A stretch of DNA of 64,000 nucleotides, taken from the NCBI GenBank assembly GCA_014763715.1, contig JACXUV010000015.1, positions 1-64,000 of the forward strand, read 5' to 3'. Made by a program: the position numbers and the translations under genes. This stretch comes from Rhodobacterales bacterium (GTDB lineage Bacteria; Pseudomonadota; Alphaproteobacteria; Caulobacterales; Hyphomonadaceae). The notes beneath the pieces were generated by a model. That model made no database searches, was not told where the DNA came from, and saw only the letters and a list, made by a program, of their open reading frames with translations. Positions 19,110 to 28,736 of the stretch are shown piece after piece (within the stretch, counting starts at the first letter, position 1; each line of letters begins with the position of its first letter).

Positions 19110-20143
19110 TGCTGCTTCAGGGCAAACAGGCTGCCTCCTTTGCCCGCAAGCCGGACCCAAAGGTCTGGGCTGTCCTGGCTTTCAGCGATGATGAAGGACT
19201 GGCCAGCGATAACGGGCAGCTACTGATCTCGGCCTGGGCCGGTAAAGGCGTGCATGCTGACGTCACCCTGCTCGACGATGACGCGATCCGGAAAGAACCA
19301 GTACTGCTGTTCGATGCGCTGGAAGCTGTTTCCCTTCTCGGTGACCCCCGCGTGGTTCGCGTGCGGACCAGCGGGGACAAGATCGCCAAGCTGCTGATCG
19401 AGGCCATCGAAGAGGGTGACAAGAGCACATCCCGCTTCAGCGCACACCTTCTGATCGAGACAGGCAGCCTGCCGAAAAAATCGAAACTGCGCGCTACTGC
19501 CGAAGCCGCGAAGCACACAGCCTGCCTGCAATTCTTTGCCGATGAAGGCGTGGATATTGAGCAGCGGGTGAAGCAGGCCCTGAAGGAGTCCGGTGTCGAC
19601 ATCGACCCGGACGCCCTGCGCCTTTTTGTGGGTGATCTGCCCGGGCACCGGCTGGCTGCCAATTCGGAAATCGAGAAACTGGCGCTGTATTCACGCGGAC
19701 TTGGCCGGGCTGTGTCTGTGGCTGACGTCCGGGCCCTCTGCGCAACCGAATTCGAGCAGACACTCTCCACCGCCATTTCCGCCACGCTGGACGGACACCC
19801 GGCTGCAGCCAATGCAGCCTTCGAGAAGCTCGCCATGGCAGGTACGGCCGGTATCAGCGTGCTGCGGTCCCTTCAGTTCGAAGTGCGCCGCATGCTCGAT
19901 GCGCATGTCCGGATTGAAGAAGGCCAGCACAGCCCGAACATGAAACTGCGACCTCCGGTATGGCAGAGCGAGTGGCCTGCCTATCGCGCTCGTCTCAACA
20001 AATGGCCCGTCAAACGGCTCACCCGTGTACTTGAGCGGATCTACGATGCAGAGGCCCAGGCAAAGCGCGCAGGCGGTAGCACGGATGCTGTTGTGCGTGT
20101 ACTGATGAATGATCTGGCACGGGCAGCCGAAGCCACCCGCTAA
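19109..20143 (+). CDS. holA: DNA polymerase III delta subunit
   Basis: 344 aa, AAA+-like clamp-loader subunit that opens the beta clamp. Visible parts: N-terminal domain with VWAVLAFSDDEGLASDN, the segment KSKLRATAEAAKHTACLQFFADEG, LFVGDLPGHRLAANSEIEKLALYS, and the C-terminal collar PPVWQSEWPAYRARLNKWPVKRLTRVLERIYDAE. Last gene of the leuS operon, it converges on parB with 3 nt between stops. Confidence 0.94.
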   Translation: MLLQGKQAASFARKPDPKVWAVLAFSDDEGLASDNGQLLISAWAGKGVHADVTLLDDDAIRKEPVLLFDALEAVSLLGDPRVVRVRTSGDKIAKLLIEAIEEGDKSTSRFSAHLLIETGSLPKKSKLRATAEAAKHTACLQFFADEGVDIEQRVKQALKESGVDIDPDALRLFVGDLPGHRLAANSEIEKLALYSRGLGRAVSVADVRALCATEFEQTLSTAISATLDGHPAAANAAFEKLAMAGTAGISVLRSLQFEVRRMLDAHVRIEEGQHSPNMKLRPPVWQSEWPAYRARLNKWPVKRLTRVLERIYDAEAQAKRAGGSTDAVVRVLMNDLARAAEATR

Positions 20144-20146
20144 TGG

Positions 20147-21061
20147 TCAGCCCTTGCGGCGCGTCAGCCTGCGGCAAACATCGTCCAGCTGTTCCAGATC
20201 ACGATACTTGATACGCAGCTCGCCGCCATTTTTGCCGTGCCGGATATCGACCTGCAGGCCGAGCTGACGGGTCAGGTCCGCTTCCAGCGCTTCGGTATCG
20301 ACATCCTTTTCCGCTGCTGCAGGCCGGGCAGATTTGGTTTCCAGGCTCCCTCCATCACGGGCACCTTTCACCAACGCTTCGACCTCTCGGACGCTGAGCC
20401 CTTTCTCCGCAGCCATTTCGATCAGCGCTTCAGGATCAGGTGAGCCGAGGGCCGCACGTGCATGACCAGCACTTACCTTGCCTTCCCGCACATAGCTGCG
20501 CGCCGCTTCAGGCAGTTGAAGCAACCGGAGTGTGTTGGTGATGTGAACCCGGCTCTTGCCGACACTACTGGCGAGGCTTTCCTGCGTCCGGCCGAAACGG
20601 CTCATCAGGGCTTCATAAGCCTCAGCCTCTTCGATCGGGTTCAGGTCCGCGCGCTGCACGTTCTCGATGATACCGATCTCGAGCAGTTCCAGCTCATCGA
20701 GGTTCCGGACGACAGCCGGGATGGATTCCAAGCCAGCCAGCCGGGCAGCACGCCAGCGGCGTTCTCCCGCAATGATCTGGTACTTGCCCGCTTCCTTTGG
20801 ATCGGGCCGGACAAGGATTGCCTGTAGCACCCCTTTCGTGCGGATCGAGTCCGCCAGTTCCTGCAGAGCTGTTTCATCAAACGTGCGGCGCGGCTGGTTC
20901 GGGTTACGCCGGATGTTCTTGATCGGAAGCTCATCAACGCCGACTGAGGCTGCTTCCGCACCAAGTTCCGGCTTGGCCGGCGTAGAGGCTTCGACCTCTC
21001 CCATCAGGGCAGATAACCCCCTGCCGAGACGACTTGGCTTTTGCTTGGGTTCGTTTGCCAT
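20147..21061 (-). CDS. parB: Chromosome partitioning protein ParB
   Basis: 304 aa, CTP-dependent clamp that loads at parS and spreads. N-terminal: ParA-interacting basic segment (KQKPSRLGRGLSALMGE), then the CTP-binding motifs GERRWRAARLAGL and IIENVQRADLNPIEEAEAY. The HTH is QESLASSVGKSRVHITNTLRLLQLPE, and the C-terminal dimerisation domain ends in VCRRLTRRKG. It forms an operon with parA (5 nt gap). Two perfect parS targets are 1.4-1.9 kb upstream. Confidence 0.97.
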   Translation of the reverse strand: MANEPKQKPSRLGRGLSALMGEVEASTPAKPELGAEAASVGVDELPIKNIRRNPNQPRRTFDETALQELADSIRTKGVLQAILVRPDPKEAGKYQIIAGERRWRAARLAGLESIPAVVRNLDELELLEIGIIENVQRADLNPIEEAEAYEALMSRFGRTQESLASSVGKSRVHITNTLRLLQLPEAARSYVREGKVSAGHARAALGSPDPEALIEMAAEKGLSVREVEALVKGARDGGSLETKSARPAAAEKDVDTEALEADLTRQLGLQVDIRHGKNGGELRIKYRDLEQLDDVCRRLTRRKG

Positions 21062-21066
21062 CTCGA

Positions 21067-21897
21067 TCAGGCCGCCCGTGCCTTCTCACGCTGAAGCACT
21101 TCCGATGCAAGCCGGATGTAGGCTTCGCTGCCCGGACAACGATAATCATAGAGCAGGGCCGGTTTGCCGAAAGACGGCGCTTCCGACAGACGCACATTGC
21201 GCGGAATAACCGTATTATAGACCTTGTTTCCGAAGAAAGCGCGCACCTCATCGGCAACCTGATCTGACAGATTGTTACGGCGGTCATACATGGTCAGCAC
21301 GACACCCTGGATCTCAAGGTTCGGATTCAGGCCCTGACGCACGACATCCACGGTTCGCAGAAGCTGGCTGAGACCTTCCAGCGCAAGGAACTCGCACTGC
21401 AACGGAACCAGTAGCGCATCCGCCGCAGTCATCGCGTTCAAGGTCAGAGACGAAAGCGATGGAGGGCAATCGATCAGGATATAATCGTAGCGCGGCAGGC
21501 CCTGCTCTTCGGCACGATCGATATAGGAGTGCAGCGCATCGCGCAGCCGGTACGACCGGTGCGGATCTGCCGCAAGTTCTGTCTCAACCCCGGAAAGGTT
21601 TTCGTCGCCCGGAACGATATCGAGCCGGGGCACGATCGTGGACAGCACCGCCTGTTCTAGCGGAAGTCGATCAACCACGATGTCGTAAGACGTGGTTGCG
21701 CGGTCTGTCCGCTCGATCCCGAGACCGGTGGAAGCGTTTCCCTGCGCGTCGAAGTCGACAATAAGGACACGCCGGCCAACAGCGGCCAGTGCAGTGCCGA
21801 GATTGATCGATGTTGTGGTTTTACCGACGCCACCCTTTTGGTTCACGACGGCAAAGATTCTGGGCCTAATGCCTGCCACCTCGTAGCTCCCTGACAA
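21067..21897 (-). CDS. parA: Chromosome partitioning ATPase ParA
   Basis: 276 aa. Deviant Walker A KGGVGKTTTSINLG, A' motif DFDAQGNASTGLG and Walker B YILIDCPPSLSSLT define ParA. It forms a DNA-bound gradient that pulls ParB-parS to the pole. The frame starts 32 nt inside rsmG, so the pair is translationally linked; a later start (MSGSYEVAG is first) is possible but would trim the N-terminus before RIFAVVNQKGG. Confidence 0.97.
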   Translation of the reverse strand: MSGSYEVAGIRPRIFAVVNQKGGVGKTTTSINLGTALAAVGRRVLIVDFDAQGNASTGLGIERTDRATTSYDIVVDRLPLEQAVLSTIVPRLDIVPGDENLSGVETELAADPHRSYRLRDALHSYIDRAEEQGLPRYDYILIDCPPSLSSLTLNAMTAADALLVPLQCEFLALEGLSQLLRTVDVVRQGLNPNLEIQGVVLTMYDRRNNLSDQVADEVRAFFGNKVYNTVIPRNVRLSEAPSFGKPALLYDYRCPGSEAYIRLASEVLQREKARAA

Positions 21898-22486
21898 TCA
21901 GAATTGTACCTGACCCACCAACCCGGCTTGGAATCGCCTCATAAGCGAAGTTCCATGTTTGGCTGGCCTCCGTCAATTCTTCTTTCCAGCGTTCGCCCTT
22001 CAGGAAAAGCCCTGTTGCACCCTGTTTCAGCCAGGGCGCTGCATAGTCGAGCAGCTTCGGGAGCGGAGCAAAGGCCCGCGCAGTGACGAAATCTGCAGTG
22101 ATCGAGCCTACCGATTCCACCCGTTCCTGCCGCACAGTTGCACTCAAACCGGCCGCCTCGATGGCTGCGCGCAGGAAGGCACATTTCTTTCCGACGCTTT
22201 CGATCATCGTGACATGGCCCGCCGGGCGGGCGGCCGCGATGATCAGCCCAGGAAACCCGGCCCCGGAACCGAGATCCACGACCTTGGCGTTTTCCGGAAG
22301 ATGATCCAGAAGCTGGAAACAATCGGCGACATGGCGCGTCCAGATGACCGGCCACTCCCGCGGACCAATCAGATTGCTCCGCTTGCGCCAATCATCCAGC
22401 GTACCGATGACCCGGTCGAGCCGATCCAGTGTTTCACGTGAAACATCCTCTGCGGCCAGAAAGGCCGCGCGATCCTGATTATCCAT
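21866..22486 (-). CDS. rsmG: 16S rRNA m7G527 methyltransferase RsmG
   Basis: 206 aa. Rossmann methyltransferase: KVVDLGSGAGFPGLIIA (SAM loop), MIESVGKKCAFLRAA and VTARAFAPLPKLLDYA. It methylates G527 of 16S rRNA. Its codons 14-19 (DVSRET) are spelled by a perfect parS site. It is 3 nt downstream of mnmG and overlaps parA. Confidence 0.96.
   Translation of the reverse strand: MDNQDRAAFLAAEDVSRETLDRLDRVIGTLDDWRKRSNLIGPREWPVIWTRHVADCFQLLDHLPENAKVVDLGSGAGFPGLIIAAARPAGHVTMIESVGKKCAFLRAAIEAAGLSATVRQERVESVGSITADFVTARAFAPLPKLLDYAAPWLKQGATGLFLKGERWKEELTEASQTWNFAYEAIPSRVGGSGTILIVRELRGGRH
22430..22445. promoter_or_regulatory. parS: parS centromere site 1 (inside rsmG)
   Basis: The exact 16-bp palindrome TGTTTCACGTGAAACA is the consensus ParB-binding site. 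It lies in the coding sequence of rsmG, read in the frame giving V-S-R-E-T. Confidence 0.97.
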
Positions 22487-22489
22487 GAC

Positions 22490-24367
22490 TTAGCCTGTCT
22501 TGCGGCGGCGTTTGACGTGACCCAGAAGTGCCGTGAGTGCACCTGGTGTGACACCCTCGATACGCGATGCCTGTCCTAGGGTCGCTGGTCGAATGGCCTC
22601 GAGCTTCTGCCGGACCTCATTTGAGAGACCGCCAATCGCCGAATAGTCGATGCCTTCCGGTATACGAAGGGCTTCATCACGGCGAAGGGCTTCGACATCA
22701 CCGGCCTGACGTTCGATGTAACCGGAATACAGCGCTTCGATTTCCAATTGTGCCGCGATGGCCGGATCGATCTCCGAGAGTCCCGGCCAGACCTTCGCGA
22801 GGGTCTCCAGAGAGATGTCTTTATATCCAAGATACTCCCACGCGGTTCGCATGCGGCCGTCCTGATTAACGTTCCAACCTGCCTCGCGGGCCTTGGCGGG
22901 GGATAAAGACAGAGTTTGGAGCGCTTTTCGGGATTCAGACAGTGCCAAATGTTTCACGTGAAACATCGCCGCCCGGTCTGGACCGACGCAACCGGCCTCA
23001 ATTCCTCTTTCCGTCAGACGCTGATCAGCATTGTCGGCACGAAGGGCGAGACGGTATTCAGCGCGGGAGGTGAACATCCGATAGGGCTCTGTCACGCCGC
23101 GTGTGATCAGATCGTCGATCAGAACGCCGATATAGGCTTCGGCCCGATCCATGATGACCGGTTCTTTGCCGTCCGCCGCGCGCGCCGCATTCAGACCCGC
23201 CATCAGACCCTGCGCACCCGCTTCTTCATAACCTGTGGTGCCATTTATCTGACCCGCAAGATAAAGACCGGGTAGGGCCTTCACTTCCAGTGACGCATTC
23301 AGAGCGCGCGGATCGACATAATCATATTCAATGGCATAGGCGTGTTGGAGGATTTCCACATTCTCCAATCCCGGGATCGTGCGGACAAATCGCTCCTGAA
23401 CCTCTTCCGGAAGAGATGTGGAGATGCCATTCGGATAGACCGTATGGTCATCAAGACCTTCAGGCTCCAGGAAAACCTGATGCCGGTCACGATCGGCAAA
23501 GCGGTTCACCTTGTCCTCGATGGATGGGCAATAACGCGGGCCGCGGCCAGCAATGGCGCCAGAGTAAACGGCCGACTGTTCGATATTCTCTTCAATGATC
23601 GCGTGGGTCTCGGGCGTCGTCCACGTGATACCGCAAGAGATCTGAGGGACTTCGATCCGGTCCGTCATATAAGAAAAGGGCACCGGCTCATCATCGGCGG
23701 GCTGCATTTCCAGCCGGTCCCACGCGATGGTGCGCCCATCAAGCCGGGCGGGCGTCCCGGTTTTCAGACGGCCCATCGGCAGGTCCAGACTATAGAGCCG
23801 GTCAGAGAGCCCGATGGCCGGCGCCTCTCCAACACGGCCCGCAGGGATGCGCCTGGCGCCAATATGAATTTCGCCCTTCAGGAATGTGCCCGTGGTGATG
23901 ACAACTTTCGGCGCGTGATAAAGATCGCCGGTCAGACCAATCACACCAGCAACCTGCCCGTTCTCGACGATTAGATCTTCGGCGCCGTCTTCGATGACAG
24001 TCAGGTTCTCATGGTTCAGGATCTCTTCCTGCATTGCCTGGCGGTAGAGCTTGCGGTCGATCTGTGCACGCGGCCCCCACACGGCCGGCCCCTTGGACCG
24101 GTTGAGCATGCGAAACTGGATCCCGGCCTTGTCAGCCATCCGGCCCATTAGGCCATCAAGAGCGTCAATCTCACGAACAAGATGGCCCTTGCCCAGGCCG
24201 CCAATCGCCGGGTTGCAGCTCATCTCGCCAATCGTCGAGATCTTATGGGTCACCAGCGCTGTCTTTGCGCCATAGCGCGCCGCCGCAGATGCAGCTTCGC
24301 AACCGGCATGGCCGCCGCCAACAACAATGACATCAAAGCGGGAATTTCCCGTCATGGCTCTGCTCAT
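22490..24367 (-). CDS. mnmG: tRNA uridine 5-carboxymethylaminomethyl modification enzyme MnmG (GidA)
   Basis: 625 aa. FAD fold [10 protein letters not shown], the GidA signatures [11 protein letters not shown] and [21 protein letters not shown], and a helical C-terminus. With MnmE it installs cmnm5 on U34 of tRNAs. Residues about 468-473 (MFHVKH) are encoded by a parS site; the same short insert is a known mark of GidA proteins that carry parS. The ATG at 24355 is an alternative start giving [15 protein letters not shown]. Confidence 0.97.
   Translation of the reverse strand: MSRAMTGNSRFDVIVVGGGHAGCEAASAAARYGAKTALVTHKISTIGEMSCNPAIGGLGKGHLVREIDALDGLMGRMADKAGIQFRMLNRSKGPAVWGPRAQIDRKLYRQAMQEEILNHENLTVIEDGAEDLIVENGQVAGVIGLTGDLYHAPKVVITTGTFLKGEIHIGARRIPAGRVGEAPAIGLSDRLYSLDLPMGRLKTGTPARLDGRTIAWDRLEMQPADDEPVPFSYMTDRIEVPQISCGITWTTPETHAIIEENIEQSAVYSGAIAGRGPRYCPSIEDKVNRFADRDRHQVFLEPEGLDDHTVYPNGISTSLPEEVQERFVRTIPGLENVEILQHAYAIEYDYVDPRALNASLEVKALPGLYLAGQINGTTGYEEAGAQGLMAGLNAARAADGKEPVIMDRAEAYIGVLIDDLITRGVTEPYRMFTSRAEYRLALRADNADQRLTERGIEAGCVGPDRAAMFHVKHLALSESRKALQTLSLSPAKAREAGWNVNQDGRMRTAWEYLGYKDISLETLAKVWPGLSEIDPAIAAQLEIEALYSGYIERQAGDVEALRRDEALRIPEGIDYSAIGGLSNEVRQKLEAIRPATLGQASRIEGVTPGALTALLGHVKRRRKTG
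22950..22965. promoter_or_regulatory. parS: parS centromere site 2 (inside mnmG)
   Basis: A second exact TGTTTCACGTGAAACA, 520 bp from site 1, is read in a different frame (M-F-H-V-K-H). It lies about 7 kb from the proposed origin, as in Caulobacter. Confidence 0.97.
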
Positions 24368-24420
24368 CCTGTGGATAATGAGCGGGCTATATAACGCCGG
24401 GTGCCTCTAAACCCTAGGGG

Positions 24421-25752
24421 TCATTTGCCGATGCAGAATTGGGAGAAGACAGCACCAAGTATGTCTTCCACCCCGACCGTGCCGATTACCGCCCCCAACT
24501 GGCGCAGTGCCATCCGCACATCTTCAGCTGCAAGCTCAGCGCCAAGATCGTCTTCCAGCATCTGCCGTGCTTCCAGGAGACTGGCGAGTCCGGCACTCAG
24601 CTTTTCGCGGTGACGTGCACGTGTGATCACCGGCGCTTCAACCGAAGCAGCACGATCAGAGACGAAACCGGCAATCCAGGACTCCAGCTTGTCTATCCCT
24701 TCGCCACTCGATGCGGAAACGGGCAGGGCACCATCCGGTGCCAGACTGGCAGGGCGTTGGTCCACCTTGTTGAAGACGACGATGTCCTGCGCCTCGATTG
24801 GACCAGTCGGCGCGGCCGGGTTTGCGGCATCGATCACATGGATGCGCATGTCCGCTTCACGTGCTGCACGCTCGGCCCGTCTTACGCCTTCAGCCTCAAC
24901 CACATCTGCCGTTTCCCGAAGCCCTGCCGTATCTGCCAGCCAGACAACCTGACCGCCAAGCACAAGACGTACCTCGACCACATCCCGGGTGGTTCCGGCA
25001 ATGTCTGTCACGATAGCAGCTTCACGGCGAGCGATCCGATTGAGCAGGGAAGACTTGCCAGCGTTCGGCGGACCAACAATAGCAACCCGGAAACCATCCC
25101 GGATCTTCTCACCGATCCCCCGGTCTCCAAGTGCGTCTTCCAGCTCTGCGATGATCAGATCCAGCTTGGTGAGGATGGGCCTGACTGTGTCTTCCGGCGT
25201 GTCCCCTTCATCCGGGAAATCGACCATGACTTCGATTAGCGCGAGTACGCCGGTGAGTTCAGCACGCCAACGGTCATAAGTATCTGTCAGGCCGCCGGTC
25301 AGCTGGCGTAGCGCCTGAGCTTTCTGTGCTTCCGTCTCAGCCTCGATGATGTCGGCAACACCTTCAGCCTCGGTCAGGTCGAGCTTGCCCGCTTCGAAAG
25401 CGCGGCGGGTAAATTCCCCCGGCTCAGCCAAACGCACGCCCGGCTGACGTGTCAGCGTTTCTAGTGAGTGTTTAATCACAGCAGGGCCGCCATGGAGATA
25501 AAGCTCCAGCGTGTCTTCCCCTGTGTAGGAATGCGGGCCCGGCATGAATAACACCAGCCCCTCGTCGATCAGGTTTCCATCTTCATCCCGGAAGCGGGTG
25601 AGGGTGGCATGACGGGGTTCGGGCAGGCCGCACTCAAGAAGGGCACCGGCTATTTTCCAGACCCGGTCGCCAGAAAGACGCAGGATGCAGATCGCAGCCG
25701 GAGGCTGGCCCGAGGCGAGGGCGCAGATCGTGTCGCGCTCGCTCATGGCCAA
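24421..25752 (-). CDS. mnmE: tRNA modification GTPase MnmE (TrmE)
   Basis: 443 aa. N-terminal formyl-folate binding domain, long helices, then a G domain: GPPNAGKSSLLN, DIAGTTRD, DTAGLRE and NKVD. The C-terminus is FCIGK with the catalytic Cys. The partner MnmG is encoded 53 nt downstream; between them is only a short AT-rich patch. The mnmE-mnmG-rsmG-parA-parB run is conserved near bacterial origins. Confidence 0.97.
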   Translation of the reverse strand: MAMSERDTICALASGQPPAAICILRLSGDRVWKIAGALLECGLPEPRHATLTRFRDEDGNLIDEGLVLFMPGPHSYTGEDTLELYLHGGPAVIKHSLETLTRQPGVRLAEPGEFTRRAFEAGKLDLTEAEGVADIIEAETEAQKAQALRQLTGGLTDTYDRWRAELTGVLALIEVMVDFPDEGDTPEDTVRPILTKLDLIIAELEDALGDRGIGEKIRDGFRVAIVGPPNAGKSSLLNRIARREAAIVTDIAGTTRDVVEVRLVLGGQVVWLADTAGLRETADVVEAEGVRRAERAAREADMRIHVIDAANPAAPTGPIEAQDIVVFNKVDQRPASLAPDGALPVSASSGEGIDKLESWIAGFVSDRAASVEAPVITRARHREKLSAGLASLLEARQMLEDDLGAELAAEDVRMALRQLGAVIGTVGVEDILGAVFSQFCIGK

Positions 25753-25762
25753 ACGCCTCCGG

Positions 25763-27052
25763 TCAGTTCTTCATCGCTTCGAAGAATTCGTCGTTCGTCT
25801 TCGTCTGGCGCAGCTTGTCGATCAGGAAGTCGATGGCGTCGTTCGTGCCCATCGGGCCGAGGATGCGGCGAAGGATGTAGATCTTCGACAGCTGGTCCTG
25901 CGGCGTGATCAGTTCTTCTTTCCGCGTGCCGGACTTCATGATGTCGATGGCCGGGAAGGTCCGCTTGTCGGCGATCTTCCGGTCGAGCACGACTTCGGAG
26001 TTACCCGTACCCTTGAATTCCTCGAAGATGACTTCGTCCATACGGCTGCCGGTATCGATCAGCGCAGTTGCCACGATGGTCAGCGAGCCACCGTTTTCCA
26101 CATTCCGCGCAGCACCGAAGAAACGCTTCGGACGCTGCAGCGCGTTTGCATCCACACCACCAGTCAACACCTTGCCCGAAGACGGCACGGTCGTGTTGTA
26201 AGCGCGGCCAAGACGGGTGATCGAGTCGAGCAGGATCACGACATCGCGCTTGTGTTCAACAAGGCGCTTGGCTTTTTCGATCACCATTTCGGCGACCTGG
26301 ACGTGACGGGTTGCCGGCTCATCGAAGGTCGAAGCAACGACTTCGCCCTTCACCGTGCGGCGCATGTCCGTCACTTCTTCCGGGCGCTCGTCAATCAGCA
26401 GGACGATCAGGTAGCATTCCGGGTGGTTCTCCTCGATGGCCGAGGCGATGTTCTGCAGCAGAACCGTTTTACCTGTGCGTGGCGGAGCAACGATCAGGGC
26501 CCGCTGGCCTTTCCCAATCGGCGCAACAATATCGATCACTCGGCCGGAACGGTCTTTCCGTGTTGGGTCACGGGATTCCATGCGCAGGCGCTCTTCCGGG
26601 TAGAGCGGGGTGAGGTTGTCAAAGTGTACTTTCTTGTTCGCTTTGTCCGGGTCTTCGAAATTGATGCGGGAAACGCCGGTAAGCGCGAAGTAGCGCTCAT
26701 TGTCCTGCGGTGCCTGGATCGGGCCTTCCACCGTGTCACCGGTGCGGATGTTTGCCTTCTTCAGCACTTCCGGGCTGACATAAATATCGTCTGGGCCGGG
26801 CAGGTAGTTTGATTCCGGCGAGCGGAGGAAACCGAAGCCGTCCGTCAGAACTTCCAGCACGCCCTGACCCGTGATCTCGACTTCGCTGTCAGCCAGTTCC
26901 TTGAGGATCGCGAACAGCATGTCCTGCGTCCGCATGGATGAAGCGTTCTCGATTTCCAGCTCTTCTGCATAGGCAAGCAGCTCTTCTGGAGACTTCGCTT
27001 TCAGTTCGCGAAGTGTGACGCTGGTCAGATTGTCGAGCATCGAAGAGGCCAT
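25763..27052 (-). CDS. rho: Transcription termination factor Rho
   Basis: 429 aa from the ATG at 27052 ([32 protein letters not shown]). N-terminal helical and cold-shock RNA-binding domain ([20 protein letters not shown]), then the P-loop [12 protein letters not shown]-loop and R-loop ([24 protein letters not shown]). It forms a hexameric helicase. Rho beside hemJ-hemH-hemE is the Caulobacter origin-left order. Its stop is 10 nt from mnmE. Confidence 0.97.
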   Translation of the reverse strand: MASSMLDNLTSVTLRELKAKSPEELLAYAEELEIENASSMRTQDMLFAILKELADSEVEITGQGVLEVLTDGFGFLRSPESNYLPGPDDIYVSPEVLKKANIRTGDTVEGPIQAPQDNERYFALTGVSRINFEDPDKANKKVHFDNLTPLYPEERLRMESRDPTRKDRSGRVIDIVAPIGKGQRALIVAPPRTGKTVLLQNIASAIEENHPECYLIVLLIDERPEEVTDMRRTVKGEVVASTFDEPATRHVQVAEMVIEKAKRLVEHKRDVVILLDSITRLGRAYNTTVPSSGKVLTGGVDANALQRPKRFFGAARNVENGGSLTIVATALIDTGSRMDEVIFEEFKGTGNSEVVLDRKIADKRTFPAIDIMKSGTRKEELITPQDQLSKIYILRRILGPMGTNDAIDFLIDKLRQTKTNDEFFEAMKN

Positions 27053-27222
27053 GCTGATGGATTCCGAATGTAGGGGTCTGCTGGAGACGGGTTTTGGGAG
27101 AGCCGGGCGGTCAAAAGGGGGCCGCAAGGCACAAGGACTGTGCGCCGGATTTCCGGGCTTATGGGCTCAGCAGGGCCTGTTCGTCAAGAGTTACGCCGCA
27201 ACAGGCCTCTGAACAGGCAAAA

Positions 27223-27660
27223 TCAGAATGGGCGCACAAGCACCATGATGACAACCACGATCATCATCAGAAAGGGCACTTCGTTCAGCATCCGCAGTGT
27301 CCTGGCTGAAACTTTGGATGTCCCCCGGTCAATCCGTTTCCCGACATACACATAGTATCCATGCATGGCGGTGATCAGGGTTACGAACAGCAGCTTCACA
27401 TGCATCCAGGGCTGCGAGAGCAGGGACGGGTTCATCCACAGCATCAGCCCCCCGAAAACCCAGATCAGCACAATCGACGGATTCATCACGATGAGCCGCA
27501 GCTTGTTGGCCGCCGATTTCATCGTTTCGAACAGAGCTTCGCCTGGCTGGCTGGAAAGCTGGTGGATCTTGTATCGGGGATAGATCATCAGGCTCGACAT
27601 CGTGGCGATGACGAAGATCAGGTGCGCGGCCTTGATCCAGTTGTAGAGCATATCAGGCAA
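27223..27660 (-). CDS. hemJ: Protoporphyrinogen IX oxidase HemJ
   Basis: 145 aa with four membrane helices. The HemJ marks are the early conserved His (WIKAAHLIFVI), the basic KIHQL segment, RLIVMNPSIVLIW and W-M-H-V-K-LLFV. HemJ binds heme and oxidises protoporphyrinogen in bacteria that lack HemG and HemY. It overlaps hemH by 8 nt, so hemE-hemH-hemJ supply the last heme steps (uroporphyrinogen decarboxylation, ring oxidation, iron insertion). Confidence 0.9.
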   Translation of the reverse strand: MPDMLYNWIKAAHLIFVIATMSSLMIYPRYKIHQLSSQPGEALFETMKSAANKLRLIVMNPSIVLIWVFGGLMLWMNPSLLSQPWMHVKLLFVTLITAMHGYYVYVGKRIDRGTSKVSARTLRMLNEVPFLMMIVVVIMVLVRPF

Positions 27661-28735
27661 CCTTGCTGGTGTTGGAAACGATCGCCTGGCCCGCCTTGCG
27701 TGCTGCTTGCTTGTGCGGGCAGCCGCTCCAGCCTTGTGGACACAGCCGGTCGCCGGCGCAGGAGCGGATACAGGCTTTCATCTGCAGCGCTTCAAGTGTC
27801 TCATTTGCCAGCATGGAAATGAACTCCGGATGCGTTCCGAGCGCTTCGACCCGTGTATAGCTGGCCGCGCCTTGCTGTTCGGCGACAAGGCGATATTCTT
27901 CACCAAGCTCCACCAGTGTTTCGATATGCTCTGAAACAAAGGCGATCGGGGCGATCAGGATGTTCTTACCGGCTTTCGCTTTCTCTGCGACGACTTCTTC
28001 CGTTGCCGGGCCGATCCATTTCAAAGGTCCGACGCGCGATTGGTAGCAGGCTGTGACCTCCCAGTGCCGCGGTACCCGGCCGGTAATCATCTCCGCCATG
28101 GTTTCACATTGCCATTGATAGGGATCACCATCCTTGACGATCTTTTCCGGCAGTCCATGCGCCGACAGAAGCAGGGATACATTTTCCGGCCGGCCGGCTT
28201 TTTCCCATGCCTGCATGATCCGCTCGACATGGGCCGACACGAAGGATTCCTCAAACGGATAGCAACAGACTGTGCGGACCGGATCCTTGTAAGCCTTCTT
28301 CCAGGCTGTCAGCGACGAGCCCGTCGTTGTGGTGGAGAATTGCGGGTAAAGCGGCAAGAGTATGACTTCATCCGCGCCCCAGGCTTTCACTTCCTTCGCG
28401 GCTTCCTTGGTGAAAGGATGCCAGTAGCGCATGGCGATAAAGCAACGCACATCATCGTCCGGGAGCTGCCTGCCGAGTTCCGCCTGCAAGGCATTCGCCT
28501 GTTCCTGCGTCTCCGGCAGAAGCGGAGAACCGCCACCTGCATCCATCATCGCATAATTCTTGATGACGCTCGGGGCGCGGCTCCGCGAGATCAGACGCGC
28601 AAGCACAAACCGGATTGGCAAAGGGGCAGTGATGATTGCCGGATCGCGGAACAGGTTCTTCAGGAACGGACGGACAGACTCAGCCTTGTCCGGTCCTCCC
28701 AGATTGAACAATACGACGGCAATCTTCCGACCCAT
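27653..28735 (-). CDS. hemH: Ferrochelatase with C-terminal cysteine cluster
   Basis: 360 aa. VLFNLGGPDKAESV opens the protein; the metal-site His is in LLLSAHGLPEKI (H193) and the acidic pocket is FVSEHIETLVELG. The C-terminus adds C322-I-R-S-C326, C332 and C339, likely ligands of a [2Fe-2S] cluster. Such clusters are established for mammalian and some bacterial ferrochelatases including Caulobacter. The cluster may make heme output depend on iron or oxidants. It starts 1 nt after the hemE stop. Confidence 0.95.
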   Translation of the reverse strand: MGRKIAVVLFNLGGPDKAESVRPFLKNLFRDPAIITAPLPIRFVLARLISRSRAPSVIKNYAMMDAGGGSPLLPETQEQANALQAELGRQLPDDDVRCFIAMRYWHPFTKEAAKEVKAWGADEVILLPLYPQFSTTTTGSSLTAWKKAYKDPVRTVCCYPFEESFVSAHVERIMQAWEKAGRPENVSLLLSAHGLPEKIVKDGDPYQWQCETMAEMITGRVPRHWEVTACYQSRVGPLKWIGPATEEVVAEKAKAGKNILIAPIAFVSEHIETLVELGEEYRLVAEQQGAASYTRVEALGTHPEFISMLANETLEALQMKACIRSCAGDRLCPQGWSGCPHKQAARKAGQAIVSNTSKVA

Positions 28736-28736
28736 C

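Noticed and set aside
24854-24866. CTTCACGTGCTG in mnmE as a third parS
   Set aside because: Only the central TTCACGTG matches; both arms are wrong, so ParB binding is unlikely.
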